A DNA stretch of 64,000 bases from Streptomyces sp. CB02056. Its GTDB lineage: Bacteria; Actinomycetota; Actinomycetes; Streptomycetales; Streptomycetaceae. The stretch is from positions 63,495 through 127,494 of the forward strand of contig NZ_LIPD01000011.1 in NCBI RefSeq assembly GCF_001905545.1, read 5' to 3'. Below, piece after piece: positions 49,201 to 64,000 of the stretch (position 1 is the first letter of the stretch; each line of letters begins with the position of its first letter). A program made the translations under genes and the position numbers. The notes beneath the pieces are model-generated. The model saw nothing but the letters and a program-made list of their open reading frames with translations. It had not been told where the DNA came from and did no database searches.

Positions 49201-49770
49201 TCAGCCCCGGCCCGGCGTACGGCGGCCCCGGCCGCGGCACCGAGGACGGCGGGCGCCTCCACCTGGACCGACCGGATCGCGGGGGCGGCCGGAGGACGCG
49301 GCCTCGACGTCGTGACGGAGCTCCTGTGCCAGGAGATCGCCGACGTCCTCGGCCACCCGGGGCCCGGAGCCATCGACACCGGCGCGGAGTTCCGGGGGCT
49401 CGGCCTCGACTCCCTCACCCTCGTCGAACTGCGCAACCGGCTCAACGCGGCCACCGGGCTCAGGCTCCCCGTCAACGTGCTGTTCGACCAGCCCACACCG
49501 GACGAACTGGCCGCCCACCTCCTGGCGGCCCTCGAACCCGGGCAACCGGACCCGGTCTCGCGCATCCTCGCCGACGCCGACCGGATGGAGGAGGCGTTGA
49601 AGCTCTTCGCCGGCGAGCGCGAGGACCGCACCAGGGTCACCACCCGACTGACGCAGATCCTTCGCGCCTGGCAGCGGGAGCAGGACGAACCCGCCGAACC
49701 CGCCGACGACCTCGACCACGTGACCGACGACGAACTCTTCGACGCGCTCGACAACGAACTGTCGCGCTGA
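40258..49770 (+). CDS. Type I modular PKS: KSQ-AT-ACP loading module plus KS-AT-DH-ER-KR-ACP
   Basis: 3170 aa from the ATG at 40258. Loading module: ketosynthase with Gln in place of Cys (DAGQASS, Gln191), so it decarboxylates; AT about 550-850 with GHSQGE (640) and YASH (742), the methylmalonyl-CoA signature; ACP Ser981 (GFNSLDA). This gives a propionyl starter. Module 1: KS about 1040-1465 with DTACSSS (Cys1214); AT about 1575-1880 with GHSVGE (1661) and HAFH (1763), malonyl-CoA; DH about 1930-2190 with [10 protein letters not shown] (His1968) and [10 protein letters not shown], apparently active; ER about 2425-2715 with LNFRDALN and [13 protein letters not shown] about 2725-2920 with [11 protein letters not shown] and SSVSG...NYAAAN; ACP Ser3052. 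So a fully reducing extension. The last 60 residues look like a docking domain for the next protein. It is followed 21 bp later by the hybrid synthase. Confidence 0.95.
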   Translation: MSDLRHGHSEASVNSAGNRSVPEEPIALVGISCRLPGAAGPRQLWDLLRDGRSAVTETPDDRRGGSGGPGDDEPSALRWGAFLEDVDRFDAGFFGIGPREAAAMDPQQRLALELSWEAFEDAGIRPETWRSQDTAVFLGVASGDYGLLLDRRGPAARTPHTVAGTQRGMTANRVSYALGLHGPSLTVDAGQASSLAAVHLACESLRRGDSALAVAGGVHLNLLPDTAHAMAGLGALSPDGRCFTFDERANGYVRGEGGAMVVLKPLSRALADGDPVYGVLLGSALNNDGGGEGLTVPARAGQEEVLRRACARAGVDPAHVQYVELHGTGTRVGDPVEAAALGAVFGAARTAGQSPLHVGSVKTNVGHLEAAAGVVGLVKVALSLQHATLPPSLDFRTPNPLIDMDALRLRMVTDRLPWTGADGTRLAGVSSFGLGGTNCHVVLSQPPAPAADTRAPADGGSGVVPWVLSGATPEALRAQADRLRSYVAEEPDAEPADVALALATTRATREHRAVVVAADREEFLRALTAAAEPGGVDPALVRGSVAEDGEVTFVYPGQGSQWDGMARELLDTSAVFRERMEQCDAALRPHVDWSLLDVLRGTPDAPPLERVDVVQPALWAMMLALTEVWGSFGVRPDAVVGHSQGEIAAACVAGALSVEDGARIVALRSRALGRLAGTGAMATVSLPVAQVRDRLERGWDGVEIAAVNGPVSTVVSGPPGSVDRLLAEYEAEGVWVRAIPVDYASHSGDVEVLRDALLTELAGITPRRSRIPFCSTVTGEITDTTELDAGYWYRNLRRPVRMETATRHLLEAGHRTFVEVSPHPVLTVALQQTVGAAAAVTGTLRRGEGGPRRLLDSVARLHVRGARVDWQPALRTGSGRRLRLPTYPFQRQSYWLDGEDRRETAAVDGRETVAVDRRGPAVADRRVPFGAETGAPAPGPSRPGHGELTGLVREHAAAVLGHPEPGLVDTSRRFKDLGFNSLDAVNLLERLTAATGVPLPPTLIFDHPTPALLAEWLRTELAGERTDTGTAPLRTPHDDEPIAIVGMGCRYPGGVSSPEDLWRLVSEGRDAISGLPEGRGWDLEHLYDPDPDAGEGGRTYTRGGGFLHDADLFDAGFFGVPPREAEAMDPQQRLLLEVSWEALERAGIRPDTLKGSATGVFTGVMTSGYRPAPARVPVEFEGHVLTGNESSVASGRVSYVLGLEGPALSVDTACSSSLVALHLAVQSLRRGECSMALAGGVTVMAAPATLIEFARHRGLSPDGRCRAFGEGAEGTGFGEGCGVLVLERLSDARRAGRRVLGVVRGSAVNQDGASNGLTAPSGRAQVRVVRGALEDAGLAAGDVDAVEAHGTGTRLGDPIEAQALLSAYGAGREVPLWLGSVKSNIGHTQAAAGVAGVMKMVLAMRHGVLPRTLHAEVPSSHVDWSSGGVELLAEAREWPVLDRPRRAGVSSFGISGTNAHVIVEGVAEEPTTAAGRPVDDVVPWVVSGRSVEALRAQAGRLAEHLTERPEVGAGSVGWSLVAQRSLFEQRAVVTGADREELLAGLRTLAEGGTADNVTVTPSTTPPDGSNRLALLFTGQGAQRLGMGRRLHRDFPVFAKAFDEACAQLDAHLPVPLKDVVFGTDADLLDRTLYAQSALFALETAQFRLLEHYGIRPDHLLGHSVGEVAAAHVAGVLDLPDAALMVATRGRLMQAARGDGAMIAVEATEQEVLTVLGEREDLAGIAAVNGPRSVVVSGDAAVATEVADHFAALGRRTRRLRVSHAFHSPHMDSALEEFRTVLEGLTFSAPVLSVVSNVTGREATAEQLCSPDYWVSHIRRAVRFGDGVEHLAGLGVGTYLELGPDGVLTGLVPDCLPAGTDAVTLPLLRARRPESGSLLTAVAQAAFAGHLPDWSPLFPGARPVELPTYAFQHRSYWLTQDTAVADVASAGLETVGHPLLGAAVERPDGRGWVFTGRLSPTTHPWTEDHVIGEEVLLPGVALLDVALAAGARAGCRRLDELTLEAPLSLHPDAPADLRVVLDPEEEGRWSLAVFSRSDDTWRRHATGVLAAGAEGTGSALTDWPPKDATPLDVADAYQALAARGYDYGPTFQGLRAAWRDGDVLYAEVGLPAGVEPSGFGVHPAVLDAALHLLVLEGDQAAGLRLPFAWSGAELHATGATALRVRLTPTGTDTVALAVCDAAGAPVATVEALTLRPYSAAGGGRTPLFAVDWVPVPDPAAGTAPAGPAPDLPTGPPTDRWAVLGTRGPDLPGVARHADLTMLAGAVEDLEVAVLPWTASAPEHAVPSAAHDAAREVLGLLKSWLAEEHRTSAPLVVLTRNAVAVEAAEGVADLAASVLWGLLRTAQTEHPGRFVLLDADADPTPGLVAAALATGEPQLALRNGTLKAARLARQTPRELLAPPEGAPAWRMEPGASGSLDALSLRPRPEALAPLLPGEVRVAVRAAGLNFRDALNALGLYPGDAGPLGIEGAGVVTEVGPGVTGFAPGDRVMGLLPGAFGPVVATDSRMLVTVPDGWTFAQAAAVPVVFLTAYYALTDLAALAPGQSLLVHAAAGGVGMAAVQLAHHLGARVFGTASPGKWDTLRSMGLPDERIASSRDLLFEQGFRRVLGEDGGFDVVLNALAHEYVDASLRLLRPGGRFLEMGKTDVRDPASLPDVSYQAFDLMVVDADRIQEMLTELVRLFEAGALTHLPLTVRDVRRGREAFRHISQGRHTGKNVLTLPVSLDPEGAVLVVGGTGVLGALLARHLVVACGVRHLVLVSRRGVEAPGAVGLRDELLELGARTVVVRACDAADRVALGVLVDEVVAQRPLTGVFHVAGVLRDGVLVSLGAEALGEVLRSKVDGAWALHEVTRERCPGLAAFVLYSSVSGLVGTAGQANYAAANTFLDALAQERSARGLPGLSLAWGLWEQESGMTAGLDDTAFQRFERYGIGKIPSEQGMALFDEARQGSEPAVAPLVLDPARLHARAAVADLPPLLRGLVSAPARRTAAPAAAPRTAGASTWTDRIAGAAGGRGLDVVTELLCQEIADVLGHPGPGAIDTGAEFRGLGLDSLTLVELRNRLNAATGLRLPVNVLFDQPTPDELAAHLLAALEPGQPDPVSRILADADRMEEALKLFAGEREDRTRVTTRLTQILRAWQREQDEPAEPADDLDHVTDDELFDALDNELSR
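48421..49014 (+). repeat. KR segment duplicated at 53803-54396
   Basis: 594 bp, the same length in both copies and almost identical, down to third codon positions. In the first 95 bp only two bases differ. Codons end in G (TTG, GTG, GCG) far more than in the surrounding C-ending DNA, which points to recent gene conversion between modules. Confidence 0.8.
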
Positions 49771-49791
49771 GGTAAGGGAAAGGTGAGCCCC

Positions 49792-64000
<14,209 letters not shown>

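Overview
The window is chromosomal DNA of a high-GC actinomycete, most likely Streptomyces or Kitasatospora. The signs are strong C/G third-position bias, GTG and TTG starts, tight ATGA overlaps, modular PKS/NRPS genes and actinobacterial integrases. It joins an accessory defence region (about 1-30.4 kb) to a specialised-metabolite region (about 31-64 kb).

Left block (1-15.4 kb): a DISARM/BREX-flavoured anti-phage or restriction cassette. An N6-adenine methyltransferase with an N-terminal HTH (runs off the left edge) and a Ser/Thr kinase lie on the minus strand. Divergent from them is a three-gene operon: a giant DEAD-type helicase with DUF1998-like and Vsr-like nuclease ends, a SNF2/RapA-like helicase, and a 1386-aa Eco57I-class methyltransferase. 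A 15-bp motif occurs on both sides of the kinase, about 100 bp upstream of the HTH-methyltransferase and of the helicase operon. A small unknown gene and a tyrosine integrase follow.

Middle block (17.95-30.4 kb): two copies of the 3' part of a proline tRNA (GGG), each followed by the same terminator hairpin, bracket a 12.4-kb element. It holds a second, unrelated integrase, a Fic protein, and a complete jetABCD operon (Wadjet; type II by its first three genes). At its right end is a frameshifted N-terminal relic of the first type of integrase. The architecture is tandem integration of defence elements at one tRNA gene; the intact tRNA should lie left of the window.

Right block 1 (31.0-37.8 kb): a minus-strand operon starting with a 94-aa precursor that strongly resembles circular (head-to-tail) bacteriocins of the AS-48/carnocyclin/uberolysin type. 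It is followed by a SpoIIM/DUF95 protein, three membrane proteins, two ABC ATPases and an ABC permease. Two membrane genes each carry an apparent single-base frameshift. A divergent LuxR-type regulator lacks the first strand of its receiver domain.

Right block 2 (37.9 kb to the right edge): an extra signal peptidase II gene (lspA), an aminotransferase, a 3170-aa type I PKS and a PKS-NRPS hybrid of more than 4700 residues. Predicted chemistry is a propionate-started beta-hydroxy-alpha-methyl acyl chain, then an N-methylated aliphatic residue (Leu-like), then a Val/Ile-type residue. This is the opening sequence of globomycin, a known LspA inhibitor. I therefore read lspA as the self-resistance gene and the cluster as globomycin-like; the remaining modules lie beyond the window.
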